This document shows positions 20,154 to 29,336 of a DNA stretch of 37,834 nucleotides, one piece after another. The stretch comes from a virus. The first letter of the stretch is position 1. Every line of letters starts with the position of its first letter. The stretch is from positions 1-37,834 of the IMG/VR virus record IMGVR_UViG_3300034101_000904, one strand, 5' to 3'. The notes under the pieces were generated by a model. It searched no databases. It saw only the letters and a list, made by a program, of their open reading frames with translations, and had not been told where the DNA came from. Made by a program: the position numbers and the translations under genes.

Positions 20154-23100
20154 TTACGAGTAATCCGTGAACCGTCCCGAGAGCCGCAAGTTGCCAGCTG
20201 CGAGAGTGCCGCCGTCATTGCGGAAGATTCTCACCACAGCATTCGTGCTTGTGGAGCCAGCGACCTGCGAATTGTAGAAGCCTGCGTACAAGACGTCCTC
20301 AACTATGACGAGACCGTCATCCGGTTTCGCAGAGAAACCGCGATTTGTTAGGTCGATGTTTGCGTCGTAATATGGCCCGCCTGCCGTAATCGCCACGACT
20401 TCGTTGGTTTCATAAACGACATTTACCTGACGAGTCGCGCTTTGATTACCCGTCTTGATTCCTGTGACCTGTACGTCGTTTGTATTTTGCGGCGAGATGC
20501 TACCTGCCGACAGGCTTACGATCGAGTTCAGATTCGTAGCTGACCACGCTTCGGTCGAGGTATTACCGCTACGATCCACCGCTCTCACGGCAACCCAAGC
20601 GCCGAGTAGATTGAGCGTGTAATAATAATAGAACGTCTCTGGAATGATCGTTGCGTTCCAAGTAATCGCTCCGAGGTACGAAGTGGCAAAGCCGACCTGA
20701 TAACCGATTACTGATTTGGTTGACGAGGCAGTCCACGAAATCCTTGCGCCGTAGTACTGAACCTTGGTGCCGGGATCGTAAGCAGGCGGCACCGAAACCG
20801 TATTACTTGGAGACTGTGGCGTTACGCCGCTCGGCGCTGCAGGTGCAGTAGTATTCGTCGGCGCGGTACGGGAGAGCGTAGCCGAGACGGCTGAAAGGAT
20901 ATCGAAGTTTGAGATCGCTCTGGCAGCAAACTCATACGTCACACCGGGAGTGAGATCGTCGATCGAGACTGAGACGGAACCGCTGTTGATCTGGTTGCCG
21001 ACTACCCAATCACTAGACCCAGAGCGGCGATACAAGATCGTCAGAATCTTACCAAGCGTCGGCATCGCGGGAGCGGTCAGCGTGATGCGGGCAAGTGATG
21101 TTCCGTCGGTCGATAGGTAAGTCGCCTCGCTCGAATACGTCGGCGCGTTCGGCGTCGCAGGAGCGGTCTGATCTACCGTAGTGCCAGCGATGAACGTCGG
21201 CACAGCCTGCACTCGCGACGAGAATCCGGAGACGTTCTCGACTGCATCGTAGGCATTGATCCAGTACGAGTACGTCGTGCCTATGATGACATCCGTATCG
21301 ACGAAACGCGACGCCCGCACCTCGGCGATCTTATCGGTGTTGGCGTTGGCTGGCGTGACGCCAGTCGTGTTTCGATAGACGCCATACTCCGAGAAGTCTG
21401 CCTCGGTGTTATCGTTCCAGTCGAGCGAGACCGCTTGTCCTGTTCCCACGACTGCCGCTAGTCCCGTCGGTGTAGCGGGCGCGGTCGTATCCTTCTGAAC
21501 GGTTACGCTTGCCGAGATGTAGCTCGTCGACACTCCGAAGTACGATTCGCCAGACAGGCGAACGTCGTAGGTCGTACCGATGCGGATGTCCGAGGAGATG
21601 TAATCGAGCTCCTGATAGCCTCCGACCTTAGACCAAGTCAGGTAAGTGACGGCGTTGCCCTGCTTGTATTCGATCACGACGTTACCGCCCGACTGAATAA
21701 ACTGTTCGGTCGGCGCAGACCAAGCCACCTTGATCCGAGGCAGCGCCGTGCCATCCGCTTGGATAAGCTGCGTCGTGCCGTCTGCGACGAGGCTCAGATT
21801 CGTAGGCGCATCGAGCGAGAACGGATTCGGCAACGTCGTCGTCGGCGCAGTCGTCACCACGATCTCGTCGGTTATGCTCCAGTCGTACACGCTCGATGCC
21901 GTCTCTCGCATCGTCATCTCAATCGCGAGCTGCGGCGGTTGCCCGTCGCTCACGAAGTTCCAGTCGATTACCTCGAAGACTTTCTCAGTCCAGCCGAACT
22001 TCGAGAGGGTGACCTTCACCGTATCGCCAGCTCGAACCTGCATTGCGTCGAGCCGGAAGCGTGCAGTGAAGGTGATCTCCTGCCGTCCTCGGAGGAGCTC
22101 GATCCGCGCGAGGCGCTGCGCGCAGGAACTGGAGGTCGTCATCGGCAGGACGACGTCTCGCCAGTACCGGATGCCGTTGTCCTGAGCGAGCAGGGTAGCC
22201 GAGGTCGCAGGCGGGAAGTCGGTCGGTTGCCACTCGCTCTTCTCCGAGACGAACACGCCCTTGACTGCGTTCACCCGATCGCGCGCGCTCGTCTTGGTCT
22301 GCACGCTGAGCGGTCCAGCGAAGTCGCTATCGGTAAGCGTGACCGTAGGGATGCGGTAGCCTGCGGCATACGGGATGATCTTGCCACCTGAGTAAGCGAT
22401 AAGTCCGCCCATCGACGAGAGCAGCTTACCGATGTTCTCGTCTGGGCTGGCGCTGGTGTAGATCACGCCGTTTGCCTCGTACCGTTTCTCGTAGGTAGTC
22501 GGCGAAGCTGGAAGTATCTGCACGCTCTCGTCGCAGATATTTGCCGCTACTGAGAACGCAGTATCGTCGATCTCTCCAGCGCTGAGCCCGAGCCCATAGA
22601 CCGAGTTCGTCAGGTAGTCGCGTAGGCACAGCGCAGCGTTGGCCGAGTATGCCGTCGTCGCAGTGCGCGGATCGTAGACCTGCTTGCCCTTCACCATCGC
22701 GCTGATGTTCGGGATGCCTCCCGCGAACACTTGCTGGTCCCAAGTCAGGCGCACGTAGATGTACGCGATGCCAAGAAGCCGGTGCTGCGATGTCCACTTC
22801 CCGTTGGTCAAGCTTGCCGTCGCCGCTTCGAGGTTCGTCTCGACGGTCTGCGTATCTGATCCGAGCTTTTTGTAGATGTCTGCCTTTCCGGTAAAGCGCC
22901 CGGTGGCTCCGCTGCCCGCGCCGGTCAGAGCGAGTTCATCGTTGAAGTAAACGTCACCGATCTCTTCGACCTGATGCCCAGCTAGAGCTACGACGATATG
23001 AAGGTACTCGTTCTTTGTTCCGGTCGTAGAGAGATAGACGATAACGCCCGAGACCTTTGTCTGACCGTAGATGATCTGACGCGCGGCGATTGGCGAGCGC

Positions 23101-23312
23101 ACCATCTGCGTCCGACTCGCCAGCGACGGATCATCATAACTCGGCATCTTTGGCGCCAACAGTTTGTTGACCGCCATATTCGCGCCGACGAGAGCGACGA
23201 AGGAGACGATTGCCGTGACCGCCTGTAGCGTTGCCATCGAGACGACGACGACACCAGCGGCGTTCGCCGTGCCGAACGTCGTGAGCAACCAGATCGCGAT
23301 TGTTTCAGCCAT
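20154..23312 (-). CDS. J-like tail hub / tail-tip attachment protein
   Basis: A 1,052-residue central tail-tip protein. Two N-terminal hydrophobic segments (about residues 5-50) precede a hub-like region with PKMPSYDDPSLASRTQMVRS, KNEYLHIVVALAGHQVEEIG and DPRTATTAYSANAALCLRDY, typical of the lambda gpJ family. From about residue 495 on come several fibronectin type III-like repeats (for example APATPTGLAAVV, WNDNTEADFSEYGVYR and TYEFAARAIS), then a beta-rich end. The C-terminal repeats probably contact the host surface. The gene follows the NlpC/P60-like gene, the lambda K-I-J order. Confidence 0.9.
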   Translation of the reverse strand: MAETIAIWLLTTFGTANAAGVVVVSMATLQAVTAIVSFVALVGANMAVNKLLAPKMPSYDDPSLASRTQMVRSPIAARQIIYGQTKVSGVIVYLSTTGTKNEYLHIVVALAGHQVEEIGDVYFNDELALTGAGSGATGRFTGKADIYKKLGSDTQTVETNLEAATASLTNGKWTSQHRLLGIAYIYVRLTWDQQVFAGGIPNISAMVKGKQVYDPRTATTAYSANAALCLRDYLTNSVYGLGLSAGEIDDTAFSVAANICDESVQILPASPTTYEKRYEANGVIYTSASPDENIGKLLSSMGGLIAYSGGKIIPYAAGYRIPTVTLTDSDFAGPLSVQTKTSARDRVNAVKGVFVSEKSEWQPTDFPPATSATLLAQDNGIRYWRDVVLPMTTSSSCAQRLARIELLRGRQEITFTARFRLDAMQVRAGDTVKVTLSKFGWTEKVFEVIDWNFVSDGQPPQLAIEMTMRETASSVYDWSITDEIVVTTAPTTTLPNPFSLDAPTNLSLVADGTTQLIQADGTALPRIKVAWSAPTEQFIQSGGNVVIEYKQGNAVTYLTWSKVGGYQELDYISSDIRIGTTYDVRLSGESYFGVSTSYISASVTVQKDTTAPATPTGLAAVVGTGQAVSLDWNDNTEADFSEYGVYRNTTGVTPANANTDKIAEVRASRFVDTDVIIGTTYSYWINAYDAVENVSGFSSRVQAVPTFIAGTTVDQTAPATPNAPTYSSEATYLSTDGTSLARITLTAPAMPTLGKILTILYRRSGSSDWVVGNQINSGSVSVSIDDLTPGVTYEFAARAISNFDILSAVSATLSRTAPTNTTAPAAPSGVTPQSPSNTVSVPPAYDPGTKVQYYGARISWTASSTKSVIGYQVGFATSYLGAITWNATIIPETFYYYYTLNLLGAWVAVRAVDRSGNTSTEAWSATNLNSIVSLSAGSISPQNTNDVQVTGIKTGNQSATRQVNVVYETNEVVAITAGGPYYDANIDLTNRGFSAKPDDGLVIVEDVLYAGFYNSQVAGSTSTNAVVRIFRNDGGTLAAGNLRLSGRFTDYS

Positions 23313-23314
23313 TG

Positions 23315-23734
23315 TTAGACGCGCCAGAAGAACCCGGCTTTTTGAAAGTCGAACGGCGCGAAGAGGATTCCTCGCGCTCCCACAAATGCAGCGTGTGTCC
23401 CAATCGATATGCCGATGCTCTCGCCGTTGCCGGTATCAGCGACGACAAGGTCTCCTCGTTGATCGAACTTCCCATCGATACGTTCCAGCCCGACCGGCTC
23501 GCCAAACGTGCGGATGATTCCGCGAACGCCACCGTGCTTGTGAAGGATGCGCGCCGCACTTAACGCCGACGAATACTTGCCGCGAAGCTCAGCGGCAGGA
23601 TCGTGCCCGGTGCAGCGCTCAACCCAGTCTGCAGCGAACAGGCAGCAATCGTTTTGTCCCCAGACAAAAGGAACCGCACGCCGCTCCTCGATGAACTGCG
23701 TCAGGAGATTCGGCCAATGCGGTTTGCGGATCAT
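23315..23734 (-). CDS. NlpC/P60-like tail protein (DUF6950)
   Basis: A 139-residue protein with a Cys-containing motif RAVPFVWGQNDCCLFAADWV and a later THAAFVGARG with His, matching the NlpC/P60-like cysteine peptidases found next to J genes in siphophages (lambda gpK-like). It may cut peptide stems of peptidoglycan at tail entry or have a structural role. The start overlaps the upstream stop by 4 bp and the J-like gene begins 2 bp after its end. Confidence 0.78.
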   Translation of the reverse strand: MIRKPHWPNLLTQFIEERRAVPFVWGQNDCCLFAADWVERCTGHDPAAELRGKYSSALSAARILHKHGGVRGIIRTFGEPVGLERIDGKFDQRGDLVVADTGNGESIGISIGTHAAFVGARGILFAPFDFQKAGFFWRV

Positions 23735-24387
23735 TCGTAACCTTGGGTTCCAGTCTTGTCGCCGCCTTCCCAGTCTGTGCCAGAAGCCTGCGCGGGATTT
23801 CCCCAGTAAATAGGTTTCTCCTGTAGGTCATTCACGAACTCCAGTCCGAGGTCGGGCATCGTGATCGATGGCGAAGTCGGGAACAGCGTCTGCTGTTCCT
23901 CGTCGGTGTAGCGGAGTTCCCTCGGTCGCTGAAAGTCCATTAGCTTGGACTCAGCGGTTAGGATGATCTCTGCGTTCTGTCCGTCGTCCGTGATCTGCAT
24001 CACGTCCATTCGCCCAGAGAACACCGTGACCGGAGACGAGATCAGCGTGCCAGCCGTCGGAGACAGCGCGCCAAACATCACACTCGCCTCGCGTCCTTGA
24101 TACGTCTCGGTCAGCGCGATGGCGATGCTTGCGGTCGGGACGCCAGACAGGCGCATCGAAATGCCACGCGCGGCTAGGTCGGTCGTCTCCTGCACCGGCG
24201 AGATCGTACCGAAGGTTCCGAGCCCGAGGTAGGTGACGGAGTTGTAGACCAGATTTCCGTAGCCGGTCCAAAGGTACACCGGCGTCGAGAAGTTCAGCGA
24301 CGCCATCAGGATTGGGGACAGCTGCGTCGTCGTGACCTCGGTCACCATCGCTGCCGAGAGGGACCGTCCTGCGGTGGTTATGCTCAT
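23731..24387 (-). CDS. Minor tail protein, baseplate/tail-tip
   Basis: A 218-residue beta-rich protein with MSITTAGRSLSAAMVTEVTT, then VYNSVTYLGLGTFGTISPVQ and FSGRMDVMQITDDGQNAEII. It occupies the place of lambda L or the DUF2163-like proteins and probably forms part of the tail tip. Start and stop overlap both neighbours. I assign it by order and fold pattern. Confidence 0.68.
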   Translation of the reverse strand: MSITTAGRSLSAAMVTEVTTTQLSPILMASLNFSTPVYLWTGYGNLVYNSVTYLGLGTFGTISPVQETTDLAARGISMRLSGVPTASIAIALTETYQGREASVMFGALSPTAGTLISSPVTVFSGRMDVMQITDDGQNAEIILTAESKLMDFQRPRELRYTDEEQQTLFPTSPSITMPDLGLEFVNDLQEKPIYWGNPAQASGTDWEGGDKTGTQGYE

Positions 24388-24965
24388 TGCGCTACGTCCT
24401 CAACGATGCCGAACCCGACACCGTAAATCTTGGCTAGGTCGATAGACCAGTTGGTCAGCGGTTCCGAGAGGCGGAACACTCCCTTCGCGTTCGAGTAGAC
24501 GATTGAAGTTCCCGCTGCGTAGCTCGATCGCAGAGCAGGAAAGACCTCAACGCTCGTCGAGGAGTTCACGACGATAACCTTGTACAGCGAGGTCGCGATC
24601 TGCAGCCAGTCGCCGACAGCGAAGGTGCCGGTCGCTCCGGTGATGCCTAGAGTGCTGGTGTTCGCGGTAGCGCTTGCCACGGTCAGCGTTCCCGTGACAG
24701 TCCCTCGCGTCGTCGGGTTGGCGTAGTCTTGAAAATAAAAGGTTCCTCGCTGCACCGAGAGCAGAAAGCTGATCACCGCCTCCGCATCGGCTCGGACCAT
24801 CGGCGGACATTCGACCTGACCTGACCACGCCTGACCCGGCCAGTTGTATTGCTGTGTCTGATAGGTGAACGGAGAGACGTTGCGCGAGGTCGCCGAGAAG
24901 CCAGAGAGCGACAGCCGCGAAATTCGGAACGGCGATGGCGGCGTGACTGGATAAGTGATTGCCAT
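24384..24965 (-). CDS. Minor tail protein (distal tail-like)
   Basis: A 193-residue protein directly after the tape measure gene. YNWPGQAWSGQVECPPMVRA and VQRGTFYFQDYANPTTRG resemble the distal-tail or gpM-like minor tail proteins of siphophages, followed by a beta-rich end. Its likely role is to join the tail tube to the tip complex. The ATG is preceded by CTAACGCTT, the same six to nine bases as before the gene at 20,148. Confidence 0.68.
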   Translation of the reverse strand: MAITYPVTPPSPFRISRLSLSGFSATSRNVSPFTYQTQQYNWPGQAWSGQVECPPMVRADAEAVISFLLSVQRGTFYFQDYANPTTRGTVTGTLTVASATANTSTLGITGATGTFAVGDWLQIATSLYKVIVVNSSTSVEVFPALRSSYAAGTSIVYSNAKGVFRLSEPLTNWSIDLAKIYGVGFGIVEDVAQ

Positions 24966-24970
24966 AAGCG

Positions 24971-26326
24971 TTAGGCGAACGCCGTCCGATACGCACCGCC
25001 GCGCCGCACCATATCAGGAATCTCTGCCTTCAAGCGCCGCCGCTCCATCTCCAAGATCGGAGCGAGCTCTGCGCGCGAGACGCCAGCCGCGATGTTGTAG
25101 GTAATGTTAACTCCGCCTCCGCCCATCGAGGCACCGGACAACCGTTCGTTGCTGACGATCGATCCGGAGTTCCGAGGCACGAACAGTTCGGGACCGCGCT
25201 CGCCTACGATGTAGGGATTGCCGGCGCCGACGGGACCGCCGTTCGCGCGGAACAAGTCCTTGAAGAAGCCACCGAGTCCTGCGCCGAGCGGAGCCGTCAC
25301 GGCTTCGCGGAACGCCAATCGCAGGAGGTCTTGAGCGAGCGCCTTCAGCACCTCGCTCAGTTTGCCGCCCATAAAAATCGCATCCTCCAAAGACTGCGCG
25401 ATGGTTTCTCCCGACTGACGAGCGATCTTCTGCATCGTCGTTTCTAGGATTTCACGCTTGGCCAGCACGTTTCGATACTGCTCCTGCAGGCTGATGAGTT
25501 TCTCCATCCTCGCGAGCTCCTCCTCCGTCGCCAGCTCGGGAATGAAGTCGGGACCGAGCGTCGAGTTCAACGCCTCGATCTCCTTGACCAGTTTTTGCAC
25601 CTGACTGCCAAGCGCGATCTGCTGCTCCTCGGCAGTCATCTGCTTCTGGTAGAACTCCTGTGTCGCCTCGGTCGTTGCTTCGACGGACTTCACGTAGTCG
25701 TCGTACACCTTCAGCGCGATCTTCCGCTGATCCGTCGAAAGCCCGAGCACCTGCTTTTCCCTATTCAACTTGTCCACAGCCTGCGAGATGGCCGGGTCTC
25801 TCGCTGCCGCATTCACCCGCTGAATCTCTTCAGCCAATCGCCCGAACTGACGGGAAGGAGTGTCTCCGACTCCGGCCAATTCCCTTCGCATTTCGGCTAG
25901 GTCATTCGTCAGTTCCTTGATCTTCGGCGCGTCACGATCCGCGCGGATTTGGTCCGCGATGCTTGCCGACTCAACCTTCGACACTCCTGTGAGCGCGTCC
26001 TTCAGATCGAGGATTTGGTTGACCGCATTTACGGCGCCCATCTTCAGCGCCTTCATCAGCGAATCGAGCGCACCTGTTGCGCGCGTTACCTTGTCTAGTT
26101 CCTCGGCTGTCGCACCGAACTTCTCTGCGTCCTTCTCGACGTCGCGCAGCGCGTTTGCAAATTCGGTCACGCCCTTCTTCGCCATTCGGAACGTGAAGAA
26201 CGCACCGATCGCGACGGTCGCGTTGCTGACCTGTCCCTTCAGCTTCTCCAGCGATTGCTGGATGCCGACGAAGACTCGGCGCGTTAGGTCGAGCGCCCTG
26301 ATTGCGATTGTGGCTTCAGCGGCCAT
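24971..26326 (-). CDS. Tape measure protein
   Basis: A 451-residue mostly helical protein that sets tail length and runs through the tube. The middle is long coiled-coil (AEEIQRVNAAARDPAISQAV, TEEELARMEKLISLQEQYRN) and the C-terminal part has the usual block ANGGPVGAGNPYIVGERGPE followed by LFVP. At about 1.5 angstrom per residue, 451 residues predict a tail of roughly 65-70 nm, short for a siphophage. The gene starts inside the stop of the frameshifted chaperone (GCCGCTGA context), as is usual. Confidence 0.9.
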   Translation of the reverse strand: MAAEATIAIRALDLTRRVFVGIQQSLEKLKGQVSNATVAIGAFFTFRMAKKGVTEFANALRDVEKDAEKFGATAEELDKVTRATGALDSLMKALKMGAVNAVNQILDLKDALTGVSKVESASIADQIRADRDAPKIKELTNDLAEMRRELAGVGDTPSRQFGRLAEEIQRVNAAARDPAISQAVDKLNREKQVLGLSTDQRKIALKVYDDYVKSVEATTEATQEFYQKQMTAEEQQIALGSQVQKLVKEIEALNSTLGPDFIPELATEEELARMEKLISLQEQYRNVLAKREILETTMQKIARQSGETIAQSLEDAIFMGGKLSEVLKALAQDLLRLAFREAVTAPLGAGLGGFFKDLFRANGGPVGAGNPYIVGERGPELFVPRNSGSIVSNERLSGASMGGGGVNITYNIAAGVSRAELAPILEMERRRLKAEIPDMVRRGGAYRTAFA

Positions 26327-26477
26327 TTTTGTTGGTACGGTTTTTGTGGTTCAGATACGCGATCCATCCCTGCATTTCCGCGACCGGCATCTGCATCACT
26401 TCGCTGGCGAACTTGCCGAGCATTTCCGCAATCGCATAGACGGCGACGAGGTCGGCTGCCTCATCGCCGCCGATCAG
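26316..26477 (-). CDS. T extension of the frameshifted tail chaperone (gpGT-like)
   Basis: After the slip at 26,477-26,483 the -1 frame stays open for 53 more residues: LIGGDEAADLVAVYAIAEML and then MQMPVAEMQGWIAYLNHKN. The fusion is 160 residues. As in lambda, the T part should recruit tail tube protein to the tape measure while the G part coats the tape measure. It overlaps the tape measure start by 11 bp. The frame has no start of its own. Confidence 0.82.
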   Translation of the reverse strand: MIGGDEAADLVAVYAIAEMLGKFASEVMQMPVAEMQGWIAYLNHKNRTNKNGR

Positions 26478-26797
26478 TTTCCCAGCTCTTCCGCCTTCGG
26501 CGCCTCGTCAGACAGGATAGCATTAGCGACGCGCGCGAGGACGTTGGAGTCAGCTCGGTTCAGAAGCGTGATCTTTTGATCGAGCGTGAACAGCTTCTTC
26601 CCGTCCGCATCGGATGCTTTCATAATCACGATGTCGACGAGGAGCTCCATATCGCTCTCCCGGCTTTTGCGGTACAGCCGGTTCTTCTCAGCGAGAGTAA
26701 CCGGCGAGGAATAGATCGTCAGCTTCCATTCCGGCACCTCGATTTTCTTGGTGCCGAGCGAAGCGAAGTGTTCCCTAACTAGATCGATTGCGTCCAT
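26474..26797 (-). CDS. Tail assembly chaperone (gpG-like)
   Basis: A 107-residue protein between tail tube and tape measure genes, with WKLTIYSSPVTLAEKNRLYR and MELLVDIVIMKASDADGKKL, typical of gpG-type chaperones. Its stop (26,474-26,476) follows at once the slippery sequence G GGA AAC. Part of the ribosomes will slip back one base and make the GT fusion. It is not part of the mature virion. Confidence 0.85.
   Translation of the reverse strand: MDAIDLVREHFASLGTKKIEVPEWKLTIYSSPVTLAEKNRLYRKSRESDMELLVDIVIMKASDADGKKLFTLDQKITLLNRADSNVLARVANAILSDEAPKAEELGN
26477..26483 (-). other. -1 ribosomal frameshift site GGGAAAC
   Basis: On the minus strand G GGA AAC TGA: a heptamer of the X XXY YYZ type, directly before the zero-frame stop. 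In lambda the equivalent is GGGAAAG. The -1 reading gives GGG AAA CTG ATC and the T-domain. Confidence 0.88.
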
Positions 26798-26805
26798 CAG
26801 TCACC

Positions 26806-27192
26806 TCAAGCGGTCAGGGATTGCAGCGCGCTGGCGCCTTCGACGGTGATGCTGCCTTCGACCATACCGTCGAACGCCGCAGAGATGTCGAACTTCGTGA
26901 CGATGCCTTGGCCGGTGTAGTACCGGGAGGTCGCCGCCGTGCCCTCGGGATACAGCGCCACGGTGACGGTCTGCCCGACGGTGATCGCGATCTGACCAGC
27001 GTTCACTTCGTCCCAGAAGAGATCGCTGTTGAGGCTCCACGTACCGAGCGTCGGTTTGCGCGTGCGGTAGGTGTCGCCGAGCGTGGTGTCCTCCACGGTG
27101 TCGAAGGTATGCGAGAGAGCATAGTTGCGGAGTTCGCCAACGGTGGTCGCCGAGATTTGGAGGGAGCCCTCCCGTCCGAGATGGTTAGCCAT
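26806..27192 (-). CDS. Major tail tube protein
   Basis: A 128-residue beta-rich protein with MANHLGREGSLQISATTVGE, LSHTFDTVEDTTLGDTYRTR, WSLNSDLFWDE and MVEGSITVEGASALQS, the pattern of lambda gpV-like tube proteins. It makes the hexameric tube rings. Its position between tail terminator and chaperone genes fits well. Confidence 0.85.
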   Translation of the reverse strand: MANHLGREGSLQISATTVGELRNYALSHTFDTVEDTTLGDTYRTRKPTLGTWSLNSDLFWDEVNAGQIAITVGQTVTVALYPEGTAATSRYYTGQGIVTKFDISAAFDGMVEGSITVEGASALQSLTA

Positions 27193-27193
27193 A

Positions 27194-27625
27194 TTAGTCT
27201 TGAGTTAGGTAGATTGCTTGAAACGTATGACGAGCTACGCCCCATTGGCGTTCCTCATCGGGTTCGATCACATAATTGACCCTCGTCAAATGGAGATCGC
27301 GGCACGCGCCTCCTAGAGTGACATCTGCCAAAACCGCCGCCTCGACCGCCGCGCTGCCTGTATCGAGCAGATCGTCGAGGATCGTGCTCGCTGTGACCGC
27401 CGTGAAATAGTCGACCGAGACTTCGAGCGTTCGATACTGCACGCGATTTGACGGCGCGAGCGAGCGCACCTCGATGTCCTCGTTGACAGCGTAGACGGCG
27501 CACGCCGGGAAGCTCGTCGACGCCAGCGTGCGATCCCGTCCGCGAAGGAGGTTCGCCGTCACCACAACGCTCGCTCCGGTGATAGCGTTCCCGATAGCGT
27601 TTCGGATAGATGTTCTGCTGCTCAT
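27194..27625 (-). CDS. Tail terminator (gpU-like)
   Basis: A 143-residue protein with MSSRTSIRNAIGNAITGASV, PACAVYAVNEDIEV, LEVSVDYFTA and ARHTFQAIYLTQD, resembling gpU-type tail terminators, which cap the tube once the length is reached. It lies between the gp10-like protein and the tail tube gene, as in many siphophages. It starts one base after the previous stop. Confidence 0.75.
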   Translation of the reverse strand: MSSRTSIRNAIGNAITGASVVVTANLLRGRDRTLASTSFPACAVYAVNEDIEVRSLAPSNRVQYRTLEVSVDYFTAVTASTILDDLLDTGSAAVEAAVLADVTLGGACRDLHLTRVNYVIEPDEERQWGVARHTFQAIYLTQD

Positions 27626-27626
27626 C

Positions 27627-28403
27627 TTAGTACGATCCTGCAGCCAGCTTCGTGAAGCCGAGGTTGATTGCTAGTTTCTTTTCGGCGCGCTCGACCTTTG
27701 TGACCGTGACCCGCAGCCGGTACTTTACGGCGGTCTCGATCTTCTTCTGCAAGGCGAAGTCCTTGATGTTGCCGTTACGCGCGATGAAGAACGGGTTCCG
27801 CCCGAAGGAGTATTCTGCGCCAGCGCGCGACCCGGCATAGGAGCCCTGCGCGAACTTCTTGATCTTGATGCCGTGAACGTTAGCGGCGTTCGTCCAGCCG
27901 CTCAGCGCGAAGCCTACCCGCTTGCTGACGTCTCGGAAATAACTCCGCATCTCAGAGCGGAATGCTACCGCCTTTGCTTCCACTTTCGTAACGCGACCAC
28001 TTACCCGCCGCGCTTTATGCTCGGCTTTTATGTCGGCAGGATTGCCGAGCACCTTGAACCCTCGGAACAGATTGAGGTTCGGGTTCTGCAGGAGCTCGCG
28101 AAGCTTGCCCGCGTTCTTCGTCCGGACGTACTTTGCGATGGAGGGATAGAAGCCGTTCGTCGTCGCCTTCGCCTCGAAGGCTTGGTAGTTCAGCGGGACC
28201 GCTACGCGATTGAGGTCGGTGCGTATGGTGTTCACGCCCGCCTGCCTGCTCGGAGGAGGCGTGTTCCGCACAGCGCTCGCGACTAGGTACTTCGACTCCT
28301 CGCGAATGATCGGACCTAACTCTAGCCCGACCCGCCGGGAGAGCTCGTACAGCTTTACCTCTAGCTGCCTCGCCTCCAAAGAGATTTCTAGGGAGCCGCT
28401 CAT
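27627..28403 (-). CDS. Neck or minor tail protein (gp10/Z-like)
   Basis: A 258-residue protein rich in Arg, Lys and Ala. EISLEARQLEVKLYELSRRV and REESKYLVASAVRNTPPPSR resemble the start of HK97 gp10/lambda gpZ-type neck proteins; later parts are basic, with AGAEYSFGRNPFFIARNG. It would join head and tail. The ATG at 28401-28403 overlaps the previous stop (ATGA); the longer upstream reading runs through another gene in the wrong frame and is not used. Confidence 0.7.
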   Translation of the reverse strand: MSGSLEISLEARQLEVKLYELSRRVGLELGPIIREESKYLVASAVRNTPPPSRQAGVNTIRTDLNRVAVPLNYQAFEAKATTNGFYPSIAKYVRTKNAGKLRELLQNPNLNLFRGFKVLGNPADIKAEHKARRVSGRVTKVEAKAVAFRSEMRSYFRDVSKRVGFALSGWTNAANVHGIKIKKFAQGSYAGSRAGAEYSFGRNPFFIARNGNIKDFALQKKIETAVKYRLRVTVTKVERAEKKLAINLGFTKLAAGSY

Positions 28404-28717
28404 ATGACCTTGCAGACGTCGAGCTCGCAGCCGGTTCCCTCTGCATCGAACCGAATCTGCTCCACGAAGTAGGTGACGCCTGACCGCACCAGCGTCTGCG
28501 ACAGAGACGGACCTGCGCCAAGCTGGGACGCTAGCAGGAAGATGGTGTATTTCGACTCGGATCGGCGCTGATCCTCGAAGGCATCGAAGACGTCGCGCGA
28601 CAGCGCCCAGACTCCGGTCACGGTCGAGCCGCCCATCGCGAACGTGATGCCCGCCTGATCCAGAATCGCGCCAAAATCTGTGGCGAGTTGAGAGGGATCG
28701 AAGTCGCGGACTGCCAT
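28400..28717 (-). CDS. Head-tail connector
   Basis: A 105-residue protein with DFGAILDQAGITFAMGGSTV, GVWALSRDVFDAFEDQRRSE and TYFVEQIRFDAEGT, similar in size, place and beta pattern to small head-closure proteins (lambda FII-like). It is the first connector gene after the glycosyltransferases. The assignment comes from gene order and size. Confidence 0.65.
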   Translation of the reverse strand: MAVRDFDPSQLATDFGAILDQAGITFAMGGSTVTGVWALSRDVFDAFEDQRRSESKYTIFLLASQLGAGPSLSQTLVRSGVTYFVEQIRFDAEGTGCELDVCKVI

Positions 28718-28739
28718 ACAAAAGTCTCGATTGGCAAAT

Positions 28740-29336
28740 TTAGCTGCTCGGCGGAGGCGCCTCGGAGACTTGATCGTCGTATCGGTAGGTGTGCAGCACT
28801 TTCCCGATGTGGATTTCTCCGGTTGCGTCCATCACCAAATGCTTCGCCCACGCCCAATCCTCGCCGTAGTTGTTCGCAGGGAACCGAACCCGCCGAGCCA
28901 TATCGCCACGCCACGCGCATACGTGCCACGCGCTCCGCTTGAATGATGGCTGCTTGAATGGCTCGTTCGGATGCCGAAGCGAAAAGGAGCAGATGGATTC
29001 GACTCCGTTAACGATGGCGCGTTGATCGAAGGTGATGACCGAGGTCCGACGCGACGCGACCGCGATGGTGTCGGTTAGCAGCTGGAGGTAGTCGTCGGAT
29101 ACCAGATCATCATCATCGCAGAACGCAACGAACTCTCCGCGCGACATCTGCACCAGCGCGTCTCGCTTCTCGCCGATAGTTCTCATCCGGTTATCAAGAA
29201 AGGTCAGTACCTCGACCGCCTGCGGATTTTCCAGCTTTGTGATCTGCGCCTCTAGCGTAGAGAGCAGAGGACACAAACAGCTAACGATCCGGCGCGGCGT
29301 CGCCGGTATCAGGACGGAGAGGGCTGGTCGGTGCAT
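28740..29336 (-). CDS. Family 2 glycosyltransferase (short)
   Basis: A 198-residue GT-A fold protein: MHRPALSVLIPATPRR at the start, EVLTFLDNRMRTIGEKRDAL, then the nucleotide-sugar/metal motif EFVAFCDDDDLVSDDYL at Asp74-77 and a later GEDWAWAKHLV that may supply the catalytic acid. The start shares one base with the stop of the upstream glycosyltransferase (TAATG). With it, this gene sits inside the structural block, so virion glycosylation is a reasonable guess; a role on host surface sugars is also possible. Confidence 0.85.
   Translation of the reverse strand: MHRPALSVLIPATPRRIVSCLCPLLSTLEAQITKLENPQAVEVLTFLDNRMRTIGEKRDALVQMSRGEFVAFCDDDDLVSDDYLQLLTDTIAVASRRTSVITFDQRAIVNGVESICSFSLRHPNEPFKQPSFKRSAWHVCAWRGDMARRVRFPANNYGEDWAWAKHLVMDATGEIHIGKVLHTYRYDDQVSEAPPPSS

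Noticed and set aside
25860-26579. Long + strand frame over the tape measure and chaperone genes
   Set aside because: It lies opposite convincing minus-strand genes, is rich in Ser/Arg/Ala in the way of a mirror frame and resembles no protein.
27164-27176. Palindrome around GGGAGCCCTCC in the tail tube gene
   Set aside because: Short, inside the coding start of the gene, and not flanked by the conserved bases of the twin hairpins; probably chance.
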